From Dactylis glomerata (Eukaryota > Streptophyta > Magnoliopsida > Poales > Poaceae), in the NCBI GenBank assembly GCA_007115705.1, contig QXEO01000247.1:13430933-13494932 (forward strand): a stretch of 64,000 bases of DNA. The letters run 5' to 3'. Within the stretch, counting starts at the first letter, position 1. The number at the start of each line of letters is the position of its first letter. The translations under genes were made by a program, and so were the position numbers. The notes under the pieces were generated by a model. It was not told the DNA's origin. It searched no databases and was given only the letters and a program-made list of their open reading frames with translations. Shown in pieces: positions 46,301 to 58,329 of this stretch.

Positions 46301-47461
46301 TTTAAAAGAGTGCATCGAGTCCTGTAAGCCCACTATATATCCGGCAGTTCACCTCCTCAGTTCTCAGTACTGTCGTTGGCTTATATGCTCCTCAGGTCTT
46401 CCTCACCCAGTCGCCTGAACGCTTCAATGCAACCATTCGCGCAATTGAAACGCCAATAGTTGCAAGTCTTGCTTCAATGCTAAATTAGAAATTCGGAACT
46501 GAAGCACTACAATACAGAGGAGTTGTTCTGGCAAACAAAATTCCTCGCACCCAGATCTTGTTCATCCTCCCTAGGCACCAACAACTTGCTAGTGAGGATG
46601 TTCAATGAAACACATCTGAAGCAACCAAAAAAACATTGTCTCACTGTACACACAGTGAAGTTTCTAAAAGAATGAAGATAAAACACATGGCATAACGTAT
46701 TCTGAAGAGCACACACATGTTTGAAAACCACATCAACGTATACACAAATTTAACCGGAGGCTAAAGACTATGCAATATGTTTAATTCCATATATTTATAT
46801 AGATCAAAGAAGCATTTATACATATGGAAGCAATCTATCAAACATGTGTTAGGCTGAATAATAATGCACGAAATTGCAGAAGGTCAGAGCAACTGAAACC
46901 AAGGTTTAGTAGTATACTCCTACTTTAGCTGATATTCGATCAAACACTGATGTAGTATTACAATATGAAGATAGTAACTGGATAAGTAGAGTGATTGAAC
47001 ACACATAAGCAAAGCAGAGATTGGATTCTCTATGCAAGAGTTGCTGCCTTTGTGGAGCCAAAGAGGTCTAGTCTAGATCTGCATGTATGGAGTGCAAATG
47101 AGATGAAATGATATGGAGGAGAACAGAGTCACCTTCAGCACGCATGTGCTGGAGTCGCAACTCCTCCCGGACAAGTGGCGGCCCTGCTACTCCCGTCCGT
47201 CCCCAATCCGTAGGCGATTGTGACATGGCTTGGCGACGACGTGGCTTGATGATCCGTTCCCTCCTGCCTGAGTGAGTCCAGATAGTCCCCAATAGCGTTC
47301 TCCGCTGGTCGAGCCCAGCGGCGCGCCGCCGGCGGTCACGAGAGAAGGCGGAAAAATGAGGTGAGGACGACAACGAAGACATACCAGTGGGACTGCAGGT
47401 TGATTTTTCATTAGATAAGGGGCTAAACTGCAGAAAACATGGAGACGTCTATATTACTTCG
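46301..47461. other. Non-coding interval with a GC-rich minus-strand ORF near its end
   Basis: Mostly AT-rich without coding signal. At 47382-47068 a minus-strand frame of 104 codons (Arg-rich) is open in a GC-rich patch. It has no recognisable domain and may be a captured or decayed first exon. The retrotransposon array at 47462 inserted into this patch, whose other side continues at 58330. Confidence 0.35.
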
Positions 47462-47772
47462 TGTGAGGACCCGTGATGAGGTCACTCACAAATCACCAGA
47501 TGGAACCTAGGGTTTGGGGGATTTGAGAAGGAAGAGATGAGGATCACAGAGAAAGGGGATGAGAGCTTAGACTTGTTCATTCATTTTCCAACATAGTTCA
47601 TACAGAGACGGCATCGAGGTTTATATTCCACCCCGATGAATCGGATACAGGTGACACACGCACACCTACAGCCTAGCACCCATTGGGCCTCACTTTAGCC
47701 CAGCCCAGTATGCATCAGCCTGGGTCGACAATTGGGTCCGTCACCACTTGAGTAACAGGTGGGGACGTGACA
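47462..47772 (-). repeat. LTR 1 (3' LTR) of the Gypsy dimer
   Basis: Plus strand TGTGAGGACCCG...GGGGACGTGACA. Next to it on the inner side lies the polypurine tract (minus AAGGGGGGGAAAG, 47773-47785). It differs from LTRs 2 and 3 at four positions, all transitions. Minus-strand TATA-like ATATAAAC near 47622. Confidence 0.92.
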
Positions 47773-49226
47773 CTTTCCCCCCCTTGAGTATCAGCATCCT
47801 TCCACAGAGCAGCATCCGGATAACGACGATGCAGAACATAATAATCTTCCCAGGTGGCACAATCATCAGGTAACGATGACCAATGTACCTTGATCTGCGG
47901 CACAGCTGCATTCCCCTTCTTAACCATGCGTCGTTCAAGAATTGCTTCTGGCACAAACTGTCCAGTGGACAGATCAACCACAGTAGGTAATTCACTGAAA
48001 ACAGGACTATAATTTGGAGTAAAGGGCTTTAACTGGGAGACATGGAAAACATCATGAATCTTGCTTTCGACTGGCAACTGTATCTTGTACGCAGCCACCC
48101 CAACACGAGCCAGCACCTTGTATGGTCCATAATATTTGAGGGCCATTTTAGCTGATGGTCGAACAACCACAGTTGACTGAACATACGGCTGTAATTTCAG
48201 TAATGCATCATCGCCGACAGAGAATTGGCGATCCGAGCGATGCTTATCAGCTTGATTCTTGATGCAGACTTGAGCGCGAAGCAAATGATCTCGCAGCAGA
48301 TCCAGATAAGCTTGGCGTTCCATTGGCATATCACCTAGTACATCATCAGACGTAGTACCCAGATTGGGCATAGCACCAAAGTTCGGCTCAATCCTATACA
48401 GAGCCTTAAATGGAGAACAACCGAGATAAGTGTGAAAAGAGGAATTATACCAGAATTCAGCCATGGGTAACCACTTTTTCCACTGTTTTGGACATTCATG
48501 AGCAGCACATCGCAAGTATTGCTCGAGACACTGGTTAACCCGCTCGGATTGGCCATCAGTTTGTGGGTGATAGGCAGAAGAATAAGACAATTTAGTGCCA
48601 ACAACCTTGAACAACTGACGCCAAAAATTACTGGTAAACACTGCATCTCTGTCCGAAAAAATCGACAGGGGAACTCCATGAAGTTTCACCACGTTGTCCA
48701 GAAAAGTGGTAGCTACGGTCAAGGCAGTATATGGATGGCGCAAAGCAATGAAATGACTATACTTAGTCAGACGATCAACCACCACCAGAATTACCTCGTA
48801 ACCTTCAGACTTGGGTAGGCCAGTTATGAAATCCATGGTAAGATGAGACCAAGGACGAGTGGGAACAGGCAATGGTTGCAATAATCCAGCCGGCAGAGTA
48901 TTTTCGTGCTTAGCTTGCTGACAAAGAATGCACTGCTTCACGAATTCTTCCACCTGATTCTTAATGCCTGACCAATAATATTGCTTGTCGACTCGCTGAT
49001 ACGTGGCACGCACACCAGAATGACCACCCACTGCACTAGAATGCATGGCACTGATTAGCTTTGTTTGCAGTGCGGAATTGTTTCCAATCCAAAGGCGTCC
49101 TTTGTACCGGATCAATCCGTCATGCAACTCATGGCCTTTTTTGTCAGGACTAACAATGGCAAGCTGGGTTAACAGTTCTTGAGCTTTACTATCCGTCACA
49201 TATGAATTAATCCTTCCTGGGCCCAA
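47715..49226 (-). pseudogene. Integrase and chromodomain, unit A
   Basis: An open frame of 503 codons. The zinc-binding HHCC part is HSSAVGGHSG...CILCQQAK (about residues 45-105). The DDE core has its first Asp in MDFITGLPKS, its second in FSDRDAVFTSNFW, and its Glu in YHPQTDGQSERVNQ. After the core comes the conserved HDVFHVSQLKPF, and near the C-terminus a chromodomain (ILERRMVKKG...IKVHWSSLPDDCATWEDY). Integrase would insert the cDNA, and the chromodomain would steer it to modified chromatin. The frame starts at a frameshift relative to the RNase H frame, so it is cut off from the polyprotein. It extends into LTR 1 at its 3' end. Confidence 0.9.
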
Positions 49227-49330
49227 GCTGGACGATAGTAAGAGAGTGTAGTGGTAGCCATTAAATGGGCAACCCTAGAAAGGGAGTCGGCTGCACCATT
49301 CTCACTTCCCTTCATATATTTAATGTGAAA

Positions 49331-50413
49331 CTATAACCCTACCATTTTTGCCATTGCCTTGCGCTGTAACTCAGTTGTTAGTTGCTGATCTTGTAAATTG
49401 GCAAGACTCTTATGATCTATCAAAATAGTGAAAGGACCTCGTTGCAAATAAGGTCTCCAGCGATCCACTGCCATCATTACAGCTAAGAACTCCTTTTCAT
49501 AGACAGAAAGCTTCTTGTTATTTATGCCCAAAGCCTTGCTAAGATAAGCAATAGGATGACCTTGCTGTGATAATACGGCACCCACACCAGTATCACAAGC
49601 GTCGGTTTCCACCGTGAAAGGTAAAGAGAAATCTGGTAATGCCAACACAGGAGTAGAAGTCATGGCTTGCTTCAATTTCTTGAATGCTTGATCAGCTTGC
49701 TCTGTCCACTGAAAACCCTTGGCAGTGAGCAAATTAGTAAGAGGTTTGGCCAATATGCCATAGCCCTGAACAAACTTTCGGTAATAACCTGTCAAACCAA
49801 GAAATCCCCGTAATTCAGTTGATGAAACTAGAGTAGGCCAAGACAACATCGCCCGAGTCTTGTCAGCATCTATAGCGACCCCATTCCTAGATGTAATATG
49901 TCCAAGATAAGAAATGCTATCTTGGGCAAAAGAACATTTCGATAGCTTGGCGAACAGTTGATGAGCACGCAAGATTTGCAGCACCAATCGCAAATGAGCG
50001 AGATGATCAGGCCAAGAGCGACTGTATACCAGGATATCATCGAGGAAAACTATTACAAATCGACGAATTTGCTCCGCGAACACCGAGTTCATCAGACATT
50101 GAAATGTAGCGGGAGCATTCGTCAAGCCAAACGGCATCACACAGAACTGGAAGTGACCAGAGTGTGTCTTGAAAGCTGTCTTTTCCTCGTCAGACTCGCG
50201 CATTCGAATTTGATGATATCCAGCGCGGAGATCCAATTTTGAGAAAAATTTCGCTCCGGCAAGTTCATCCAGTAATTCATCCACCACAGGTAACGGAAAT
50301 TTGTTCTTGATTGTGCTCGAGTTGAGTCGACGGCAATCGACACAGAAGCACCATTCTCCGTCTTTCTTCTTTACCAAAAGCACCGGTGAAGCATAAGGAC
50401 TCATGCTGGGCAC
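49331..50413 (-). pseudogene. Reverse transcriptase and RNase H, unit A
   Basis: 360 open codons with RT motifs in order: YASPVLLVKKKDG and VDCRRLN, FSKLDLRAGYHQIRM, FQFCVMPFGLTNAPATFQ, and the catalytic FLDDILVYS. After these comes GYYRKFVQGY, and then the RNase H start FTVETDACDTGVGAVLSQ. The frame is bounded by nonsense codons on both sides: TGA at about 50426-50428 and TAA at 50456-50458 upstream, TAG at 49331-49333 downstream. The domain itself looks undamaged, but the polyprotein is cut before and after it. Confidence 0.9.
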
Positions 50414-50455
50414 AATGACTCCCGCTCAGATCATCTCGGCAACCTGATGTTCTAT

Positions 50456-51484
50456 TTAGTCCTTCTGAAACGGTGAGTAGCGGTACGGTCTGCAATTCAC
50501 CGGAGTATGAGAAGCTTCCAATGTGATGGCATGATCATAGGCTCGATGAGGTGGAAGAGAGGTAGGAGTAGCAAAAACATCCTCAAATTCACTGAGTAAA
50601 GCAGCTAACTCTGACGGTGGCTTAACAGTAACTGTTGACTCCCCTGGTTGATCAGGCAATTCCACTACTGCTAGTGCCCATATATCATTTCCAGTGTAAG
50701 CTTTGCGTAATTGCTCTACTGTGATAGTGTTCAGGGACATGTTGACAGGCTCCATGGGTTGAATGCCAACGAGGTGAGCTTCAGACCCGTTGTGAGGAAC
50801 TATCAATGTCTTTGCTATCCAATCCACAGTCATCGGACTACAACGCTTTAACCAGTCCATGCCCAGTACTGCATCGTAACCTCCCAACTCAAGCACACGC
50901 ATGGTAGTGGAAAATGTATATCCTTGCGTCATCCATTCCAGCGCTGAAACCTGTTGATCACAGAGAATCAAACTGCCATTGGCCAACTTGACTTGAGCTA
51001 CAGGAGTAGATGTGATTGGACACTTAGCAAGTAGAGCAAACTCTTGGTTTATAAAACTGTGACTGCTCCCCGAATCAATTAGTGTGATCATAATCTGATT
51101 TCCCACCTTAGCCCGTAGACGAATAGTTTCATTCGCTTCACCACCAGACACAGCCTGTAGAGAAATATGACAGCACTGAACTGCAGCATCCCCACTAACA
51201 GGTTCAGACAAGAGCTCCAAAGCTTGGACTGTATCTTCAGTGAAAACCTCACCAAATTCCCCTAACTGAATTGTGAGCAACTGGAGAGGCTTCTTGCACT
51301 GGTGTTCTTTACTAAATTTATCACCACAACGAAAACACAAACCATTTGCCCAACGATAATCTCTCAATTGACGCTCACGGCCATAATCATCGATGGGTGC
51401 AGGGGCGGATCCACCCTTAGCTACCCGGGTGCACAGGACACCGGTTAGCAAAAAAATTCTTTGTAATTTTTTGTAATCTGGCAT
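50456..51484 (-). pseudogene. Gag zinc knuckle, protease and start of RT, unit A
   Basis: 342 codons. Near the start is the knuckle CFRCGDKFSKEHQC. The aspartic protease follows with the active LIDSGSSHSFI and later GYDAVLGMDWL. The frame then reaches the RT entry segment HRAYDHAITLEASHTPVNCRPYRYS before a TAA at 50458-50456. The first part of this frame (to about 51400) is MITE sequence: the hAT-type MITE at 51400-51577 separates it from the main gag frame. Confidence 0.88.
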
Positions 51485-51577
51485 TTTTTCACCATGTATG
51501 CACCCCGTAAAATTATATTTTATTTGTTTGGGACCCCTGTGTGCACCCTGGTTTCAAATACTCTAGCTCCGTCACTG
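51400..51577. mobile_element. hAT-type MITE inside gag, unit A
   Basis: 178 bp starting CAGGGGCGGATCCACCC and ending CTAGCTCCGTCACTG; the ends are inverted (CAGGGGCGGA / CAGTGACGGA). Exact 8-bp duplications GATGGGTG lie at 51392-51399 and 51578-51585. The same insertion is in unit B at 56676-56853, so it predates the tandem duplication. Confidence 0.88.
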
Positions 51578-52591
51578 GATGGGTGCTCGCTTAAGGTTGG
51601 GAGCAGATGACTGAGAGACTGCTGGCCCTGACTGAAACTGTCCTGATACTTTAACAGCTGGAAACGAGCGTGTCCAAGGACGATGCAGCTCCAACTCCTC
51701 CTCCTGAATACGAGCCAGCGACACTGCATGAGTCACACTAGTGGGTGCCTGTAGACGGACTGCAGCACGGAGTTCGTCCTTCAATCCCAACACGAACTGA
51801 GACACACAAAATTTAGTGTTCAAAGAAGGATCCAGCGAGATTAATTGATACATCACTGTTTCAAACTGTGTGCGATATTCCAACACAGAGCCTGTTTGCT
51901 GCAACTGATGCAATTTCGCCATGAATACATCATAATCATCTTGTCCAAACTCATGAACCACCGCAGCACATAGCATCTCCCAAGTTGTCACCGTGTTGCA
52001 GCGCTTGTAAGCTTGCCACCAAAGCGCTGCATGCCCACCAAAATACAGAGATGCAACTGACAACCACTGATGACGCTGGATCGAGTACATATCAAAATAG
52101 GTATGGCAAAGATCAAACCACATGTGAGGATTCGTCCCATCAAACTTTGGAAAGTCATGCTTGGGTAGTTTGGCCACATATTCACGCGGAGAACTAGGTG
52201 CAGAATGATACTCACGACGAGAACTTCCTGGGACTAGCCGCTTCCCAATCTCCTGCTGTGGCAACACTGTCGCTCCTGTTGGAATAGGAAGCACAGGTGG
52301 ACGCCCGTTGGTCAACCTGGCCATGCCCAAGGGCATCGTCCCCCCTCCATCAGGTACCGGTGGAATAGCGGACTGTACCCCACCCTTCTGCGTCGCCGCC
52401 TCCTGCTGCTTCAGACACACCTCATCCACGCTCTCCTGAGTCACCTCCAACTGCTTGCTCAATTTGGAAATCTCGGAAGCCATGGTGTCGAACTGGTTCA
52501 GCATCGTCTCCATCCTCGCCTGAAGCGCCTCAGAATTCTCCCCCATCGCTGCCAGGATCTGACGAGTAGTAGCCGAGGGCTTCGATGGCAC
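51578..52591 (-). pseudogene. Gag, unit A
   Basis: A frame of about 338 codons. The longest frame opens at GTG 52591; the first in-frame ATG is 52546 (MGENSEALQARMETML). The N-terminus is a coiled coil (METMLNQFDTMASEISKLSK). It is followed by a Pro-rich linker and the retrotransposon gag core (FDGTNPHMWFDLCHTYFDMY, GGHAALWWQAYK, FGQDDYDVFMAKLHQLQQTG). Gag would build the particle around the RNA. It is interrupted at the MITE insertion site, just before the zinc knuckle. Confidence 0.88.
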
Positions 52592-52722
52592 CGTGGCTCA
52601 ACTCTGATTCGATCTAACCCTGCTCAGGATTTTGCGCTGATCAACCGAGGTTGAACGGCACCTTTCGCGATGGATGTTACAGATCGAACTCGAGATTTGA
52701 CAAGCGCACAAGTGAATCAATG

Positions 52723-52734
52723 GCTCTGATACCA
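52723..52734 (-). other. Primer-binding site, unit A (tRNA-Met type)
   Basis: Minus strand TGGTATCAGAGC, three bases from the end of LTR 2; the classic initiator-Met tRNA complement used by many plant elements. Same site for unit B at 57999-58010 next to LTR 3. Confidence 0.88.
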
Positions 52735-52737
52735 AAT

Positions 52738-53048
52738 TGTGAGGACCCGTGATGAGGTCACTCACGAATCACCGGATGGAACCTAGGGTTTGGGGGATTT
52801 GAGAAGGAAGAGATGAGGATCACAGAGAAAGGGGATGAGAGCTTAGACTTGTTCATTCATTTTCCAACATAGTTCATACAGAGACGGCATCGAGGTTTAT
52901 ATTCCACCCCGATGAATCAGATACAGGTGACACACGCACACCTACAGCCCAGCACCCATTGGGCCTCACTTTAGCCCAGCCCAGTATGCATCAGCCTGGG
53001 TCGACAATTGGGTCCGTCACCACTTGAGTAACAGGTGGGGACGTGACA
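52738..53048 (-). repeat. LTR 2 (shared central LTR) of the Gypsy dimer
   Basis: 311 bp, serving as 5' LTR for unit A and 3' LTR for unit B. By eye it is identical to LTR 3 and differs from LTR 1 at four transitions. No target duplication surrounds it. Confidence 0.92.
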
Positions 53049-54502
53049 CTTTCCCCCCCTTGAGTATCAGCATCCTTCCACAGAGCAGCATCCGGATAAC
53101 GACGATGCAGAACATAATAATCTTCCCAGGTGGCACAATCATCAGGTAACGATGACCAATGTACCTTGATCTGCGGCACAGCTGCATTCCCCTTCTTAAC
53201 CATGCGTCGTTCAAGAATTGCTTCTGGCACAAACTGTCCAGTGGACAGATCAACCACAGTAGGTAATTCACTGAAAACAGGACTATAATTTGGAGTAAAG
53301 GGCTTTAACTGGGAGACATGGAAAACATCATGAATCTTGCTTTCGACTGGCAACTGTATCTTGTACGCAGCCACCCCAACACGAGCCAGCACCTTGTATG
53401 GTCCATAATATTTGAGGGCCATTTTAGCTGATGGTCGAACAACCACAGTTGACTGAACATACGGCTGTAATTTCAGTAATGCATCATCGCCGACAGAGAA
53501 TTGGCGATCCGAGCGATGCTTATCAGCTTGATTCTTGATGCAGACTTGAGCGCGAAGCAAATGATCTCGCAGCAGATCCAGATAAGCTTGGCGTTCCATT
53601 GGCATATCACCTAGTACATCATCAGACGTAGTACCCAGATTGGGCATAGCACCAAAGTTCGGCTCAATCCTATACAGAGCCTTAAATGGAGAACAACCGA
53701 GATAAGTGTGAAAAGAGGAATTATACCAGAATTCAGCCATGGGTAACCACTTTTTCCACTGTTTTGGACATTCATGAGCAGCACATCGCAAGTATTGCTC
53801 GAGACACTGGTTAACCCGCTCGGATTGGCCATCAGTTTGTGGATGATAGGCAGAAGAATAAGACAATTTAGTGCCAACAACCTTGAACAACTGACGCCAA
53901 AAATTACTGGTAAACACTGCATCTCTGTCCGAAAAAATCGACAGGGGAACTCCATGAAGTTTCACCACGTTGTCCAGAAAAGTGGTAGCTACGGTCAAGG
54001 CAGTATATGGATGGCGCAAAGCAATGAAATGACTATACTTAGTCAGACGATCAACCACCACCAGAATTACCTCGTAACCTTCAGACTTGGGTAGGCCAGT
54101 TATGAAATCCATGGTAAGATGAGACCAAGGACGAGTGGGAACAGGCAATGGTTGCAATAATCCAGCCGGCAGAGTATTTTCGTGCTTAGCTTGCTGACAA
54201 AGAATGCACTGCTTCACGAATTCTTCCACCTGATTCTTAATGCCTGACCAATAATATTGCTTGTCGACTCGCTGATACGTGGCACGCACACCAGAATGAC
54301 CACCCACTGCACTAGAATGCATGGCACTGATTAGCTTTGTTTGCAGTGCGGAATTGTTTCCAATCCAAAGGCGTCCTTTGTACCGGATCAATCCGTCATG
54401 CAACTCATGGCCTTTTTTGTCAGGACTAACAATGGCAAGCTGGGTTAACAGTTCTTGAGCTTTACTATCCGTCACATATGAATTAATCCTTCCTGGGCCC
54501 AA
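52991..54502 (-). pseudogene. Integrase and chromodomain, unit B
   Basis: Same length and order of motifs as 47715-49226 (HHCC, DDE, chromodomain). Protein identical as far as I can see. Begins at the same frameshift. Confidence 0.9.
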
Positions 54503-54606
54503 GCTGGACGATAGTAAGAGAGTGTAGTGGTAGCCATTAAATGGGCAACCCTAGAAAGGGAGTCGGCTGCACCATTCTCACTTCCCTTCATATATTTAAT
54601 GTGAAA

Positions 54607-55689
54607 CTATAACCCTACCATTTTTGCCATTGCCTTGCGCTGTAACTCAGTTGTTAGTTGCTGATCTTGTAAATTGGCAAGACTCTTATGATCTGTCAAA
54701 ATAGTGAAAGGACCTCGTTGCAAATAAGGTCTCCAGCGATCCACTGCCATCATTACAGCTAAGAACTCCTTTTCATAGACAGAAAGCTTCTTGTTATTTA
54801 TGCCCAAAGCCTTGCTAAGATAAGCAATAGGATGACCTTGCTGTGATAATACGGCACCCACACCAGTATCACAAGCGTCGGTTTCCACCGTGAAAGGTAA
54901 AGAGAAATCTGGTAATGCCAACACAGGAGTAGAAGTCATGGCTTGCTTCAATTTCTTGAATGCTTGATCAGCTTGCTCTGTCCACTGAAAACCCTTGGCA
55001 GTGAGCAAATTAGTAAGAGGTTTGGCCAATATGCCATAGCCCTGAACAAACTTTCGGTAATAACCTGTCAAACCAAGAAATCCCCGTAATTCAGTTGATG
55101 AAACTAGAGTAGGCCAAGACAACATCGCCCGAGTCTTGTCAGCATCTATAGCGACCCCATTCCTAGATGTAATATGTCCAAGATAAGAAATGCTATCTTG
55201 GGCAAAAGAACATTTCGATAGCTTGGCGAACAGTTGATGAGCACGCAAGATTTGCAGCACCAATCGCAAATGAGCGAGATGATCAGGCCAAGAGCGACTG
55301 TATACCAGGATATCATCGAGGAAAACTATTACAAATCGACGAATTTGCTCCGCGAACACCGAGTTCATCAGACATTGAAATGTAGCGGGAGCATTCGTCA
55401 AGCCAAACGGCATCACACAGAACTGGAAGTGACCAGAGTGTGTCTTGAAAGCTGTCTTTTCCTCGTCAGACTCGCGCATTCGAATTTGATGATATCCAGC
55501 GCGGAGATCCAATTTTGAGAAAAATTTCGCTCCGGCAAGTTCATCCAGTAATTCATCCACCACAGGTAACGGAAATTTGTTCTTGATTGTGCTCGAGTTG
55601 AGTCGACGGCAATCGACACAGAAGCACCATTCTCCGTCTTTCTTCTTTACCAAAAGCACCGGTGAAGCATAAGGACTCATGCTGGGCAC
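54607..55689 (-). pseudogene. Reverse transcriptase and RNase H, unit B
   Basis: As 49331-50413, with one visible amino-acid difference in the RNase H part (Thr here in ILTDHKSL, Ile in unit A). The same bounding nonsense codons are present. FLDDILVYS intact. Confidence 0.9.
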
Positions 55690-55731
55690 AATGACTCCCG
55701 CTCAGATCATCTCGGCAACCTGATGTTCTAT

Positions 55732-56760
55732 TTAGTCCTTCTGAAACGGTGAGTAGCGGTACGGTCTGCAATTCACCGGAGTATGAGAAGCTTCCAATGT
55801 GATGGCATGATCATAGGCTCGATGAGGTGGAAGAGAGGTAGGAGTAGCAAAAACATCCTCAAATTCACTGAGTAAAGCAGCTAACTCTGACGGTGGCTTA
55901 ACAGTAACTGTTGACTCCCCTGGTTGATCAGGCAATTCCACTACTGCTAGTGCCCATATATCATTTCCAGTGTAAGCTTTGCGTAATTGCTCTACTGTGA
56001 TAGTGTTCAGGGACATGTTGACAGGCTCCATGGGTTGAATGCCAACGAGGTGAGCTTCAGACCCGTTGTGAGGAACTATCAATGTCTTTGCTATCCAATC
56101 CACAGTCATCGGACTACAACGCTTTAACCAGTCCATGCCCAGTACTGCATCGTAACCTCCCAACTCAAGCACATGCATGGTAGTGGAAAATGTATATCCT
56201 TGCGTCATCCATTCCAGCGCTGAAACCTGTTGATCACAGAGAATCAAACTGCCATTGGCCAACTTGACTTGAGCTACAGGAGTAGATGTGATTGGACACT
56301 TAGCAAGTAGAGCAAACTCTTGGTTTATAAAACTGTGACTGCTCCCCGAATCAATTAGTGTGATCATAATCTGATTTCCCACCTTAGCCCGTAGACGAAT
56401 AGTTTCATTCGCTTCACCACCAGACACAGCCTGTAGAGAAATATGACAGCACTGAACTGCAGCATCCCCACTAACAGGTTCAGACAAGAGCTCCAAAGCT
56501 TGGACTGTATCTTCAGTGAAAACCTCACCAAATTCCCCTAACTGAATTGTGAGCAACTGGAGAGGCTTCTTGCACTGGTGTTCTTTACTAAATTTATCAC
56601 CACAACGAAAACACAAACCATTTGCCCAACGATAATCTCTCAATTGACGCTCACGGCCATAATCATCGATGGGTGCAGGGGCGGATCCACCCTTAGCTAC
56701 CCGGGTGCACAGGACACCGGTTAGCAAAAAAATTCTTTGTAATTTTTTGTAATCTGGCAT
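55732..56760 (-). pseudogene. Gag zinc knuckle, protease and start of RT, unit B
   Basis: As 50456-51484, with one visible difference after the protease (TMHVLEL here, TMRVLEL in unit A; a CpG-type change). Same stop at the RT entry. Confidence 0.88.
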
Positions 56761-56853
56761 TTTTTCACCATGTATGCACCCCGTAAAATTATATTTTATT
56801 TGTTTGGGACCCCTGTGTGCACCCTGGTTTCAAATACTCTAGCTCCGTCACTG
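56676..56853. mobile_element. hAT-type MITE inside gag, unit B
   Basis: Identical placement and sequence to 51400-51577, with GATGGGTG duplications at 56668-56675 and 56854-56861. Confidence 0.88.
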
Positions 56854-57867
56854 GATGGGTGCTCGCTTAAGGTTGGGAGCAGATGACTGAGAGACTGCTG
56901 GCCCTGACTGAAACTGTCCTGATACTTTAACAGCTGGAAACGAGCGTGTCCAAGGACGATGCAGCTCCAACTCCTCCTCCTGAATACGAGCCAGCGACAC
57001 TGCATGAGTCACACTAGTGGGTGCCTGTAGACGGACTGCAGCATGGAGTTCGTCCTTCAATCCCAACACGAACTGAGACACACAAAATTTAGTGTTCAAA
57101 GAAGGATCCAGCGAGATTAATTGATACATCACTGTTTCAAACTGTGTGCGATATTCCAACACAGAGCCTGTTTGCTGCAACTGATGCAATTTCGCCATGA
57201 ATACATCATAATCATCTTGTCCAAACTCATGAACCACCGCAGCACATAGCATCTCCCAAGTTGTCACCGTGTTGCAGCGCTTGTAAGCTTGCCACCAAAG
57301 CGCTGCATGCCCACCAAAATACAGAGATGCAACTGACAACCACTGATGACGCTGGATCGAGTACATATCAAAATAGGTATGGCAAAGATCAAACCACATG
57401 TGAGGATTCGTCCCATCAAACTTTGGAAAGTCATGCTTGGGTAGTTTGGCCACATATTCACGCGGAGAACTAGGTGCAGAATGATACTCACGACGAGAAC
57501 TTCCTGGGACTAGCCGCTTCCCAATCTCCTGCTGTGGCAACACTGTCGCTCCTGTTGGAATAGGAAGCACAGGTGGACGCCCGTTGGTCAACCTGGCCAT
57601 GCCCAAGGGCATCGTCCCCCCTCCATCAGGTACCGGTGGAATAGCGGACTGTACCCCACCCTTCTGCGTCGCCGCCTCCTGCTGCTTCAGACACACCTCA
57701 TCCACGCTCTCCTGAGTCACCTCCAACTGCTTGCTCAATTTGGAAATCTCGGAAGCCATGGTGTCGAACTGGTTCAGCATCGTCTCCATCCTCGCCTGAA
57801 GCGCCTCAGAATTCTCCCCCATCGCTGCCAGGATCTGACGAGTAGTAGCCGAGGGCTTCGATGGCAC
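56854..57867 (-). pseudogene. Gag, unit B
   Basis: As 51578-52591, first in-frame ATG at 57822. One visible amino-acid difference (DELHAAV here, DELRAAV in unit A; again a CpG-type change). Confidence 0.88.
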
Positions 57868-58013
57868 CGTGGCTCAACTCTGATTCGATCTAACCCTGCT
57901 CAGGATTTTGCGCTGATCAACCGAGGTTGAACGGCACCTTTCGCGATGGATGTTACAGATCGAACTCGAGATTTGACAAGCGCACAAGTGAATCAATGGC
58001 TCTGATACCAAAT

Positions 58014-58324
58014 TGTGAGGACCCGTGATGAGGTCACTCACGAATCACCGGATGGAACCTAGGGTTTGGGGGATTTGAGAAGGAAGAGATGAGGATCACA
58101 GAGAAAGGGGATGAGAGCTTAGACTTGTTCATTCATTTTCCAACATAGTTCATACAGAGACGGCATCGAGGTTTATATTCCACCCCGATGAATCAGATAC
58201 AGGTGACACACGCACACCTACAGCCCAGCACCCATTGGGCCTCACTTTAGCCCAGCCCAGTATGCATCAGCCTGGGTCGACAATTGGGTCCGTCACCACT
58301 TGAGTAACAGGTGGGGACGTGACA
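58014..58324 (-). repeat. LTR 3 (5' LTR) of the Gypsy dimer
   Basis: 311 bp, followed by CTTCG (58325-58329), the right copy of the target duplication. By eye identical to LTR 2. Confidence 0.92.
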
Positions 58325-58329
58325 CTTCG

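Larger units (their letters stand above)
47462..58324 (-). mobile_element. Tandem dimer of a chromodomain Ty3/Gypsy element (Reina-like), LTR-int-LTR-int-LTR
   Basis: Three 311-bp LTRs at 47462-47772, 52738-53048 and 58014-58324 enclose two internal regions of 4965 bp each; the period is exactly 5276 bp. CTTCG occurs directly before (47457-47461) and after (58325-58329) the whole array, so there is one insertion event with a later internal duplication. The coding strand is minus. The short LTRs, small size and C-terminal chromodomain point to the Reina clade of chromoviruses. Both units carry the same disabling changes, so neither is autonomous. Confidence 0.95.

Noticed and set aside
49958..50242. 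94-codon plus-strand ORF in unit A, repeated at 55234-55518
   Set aside because: Antisense shadow of the reverse transcriptase frame.
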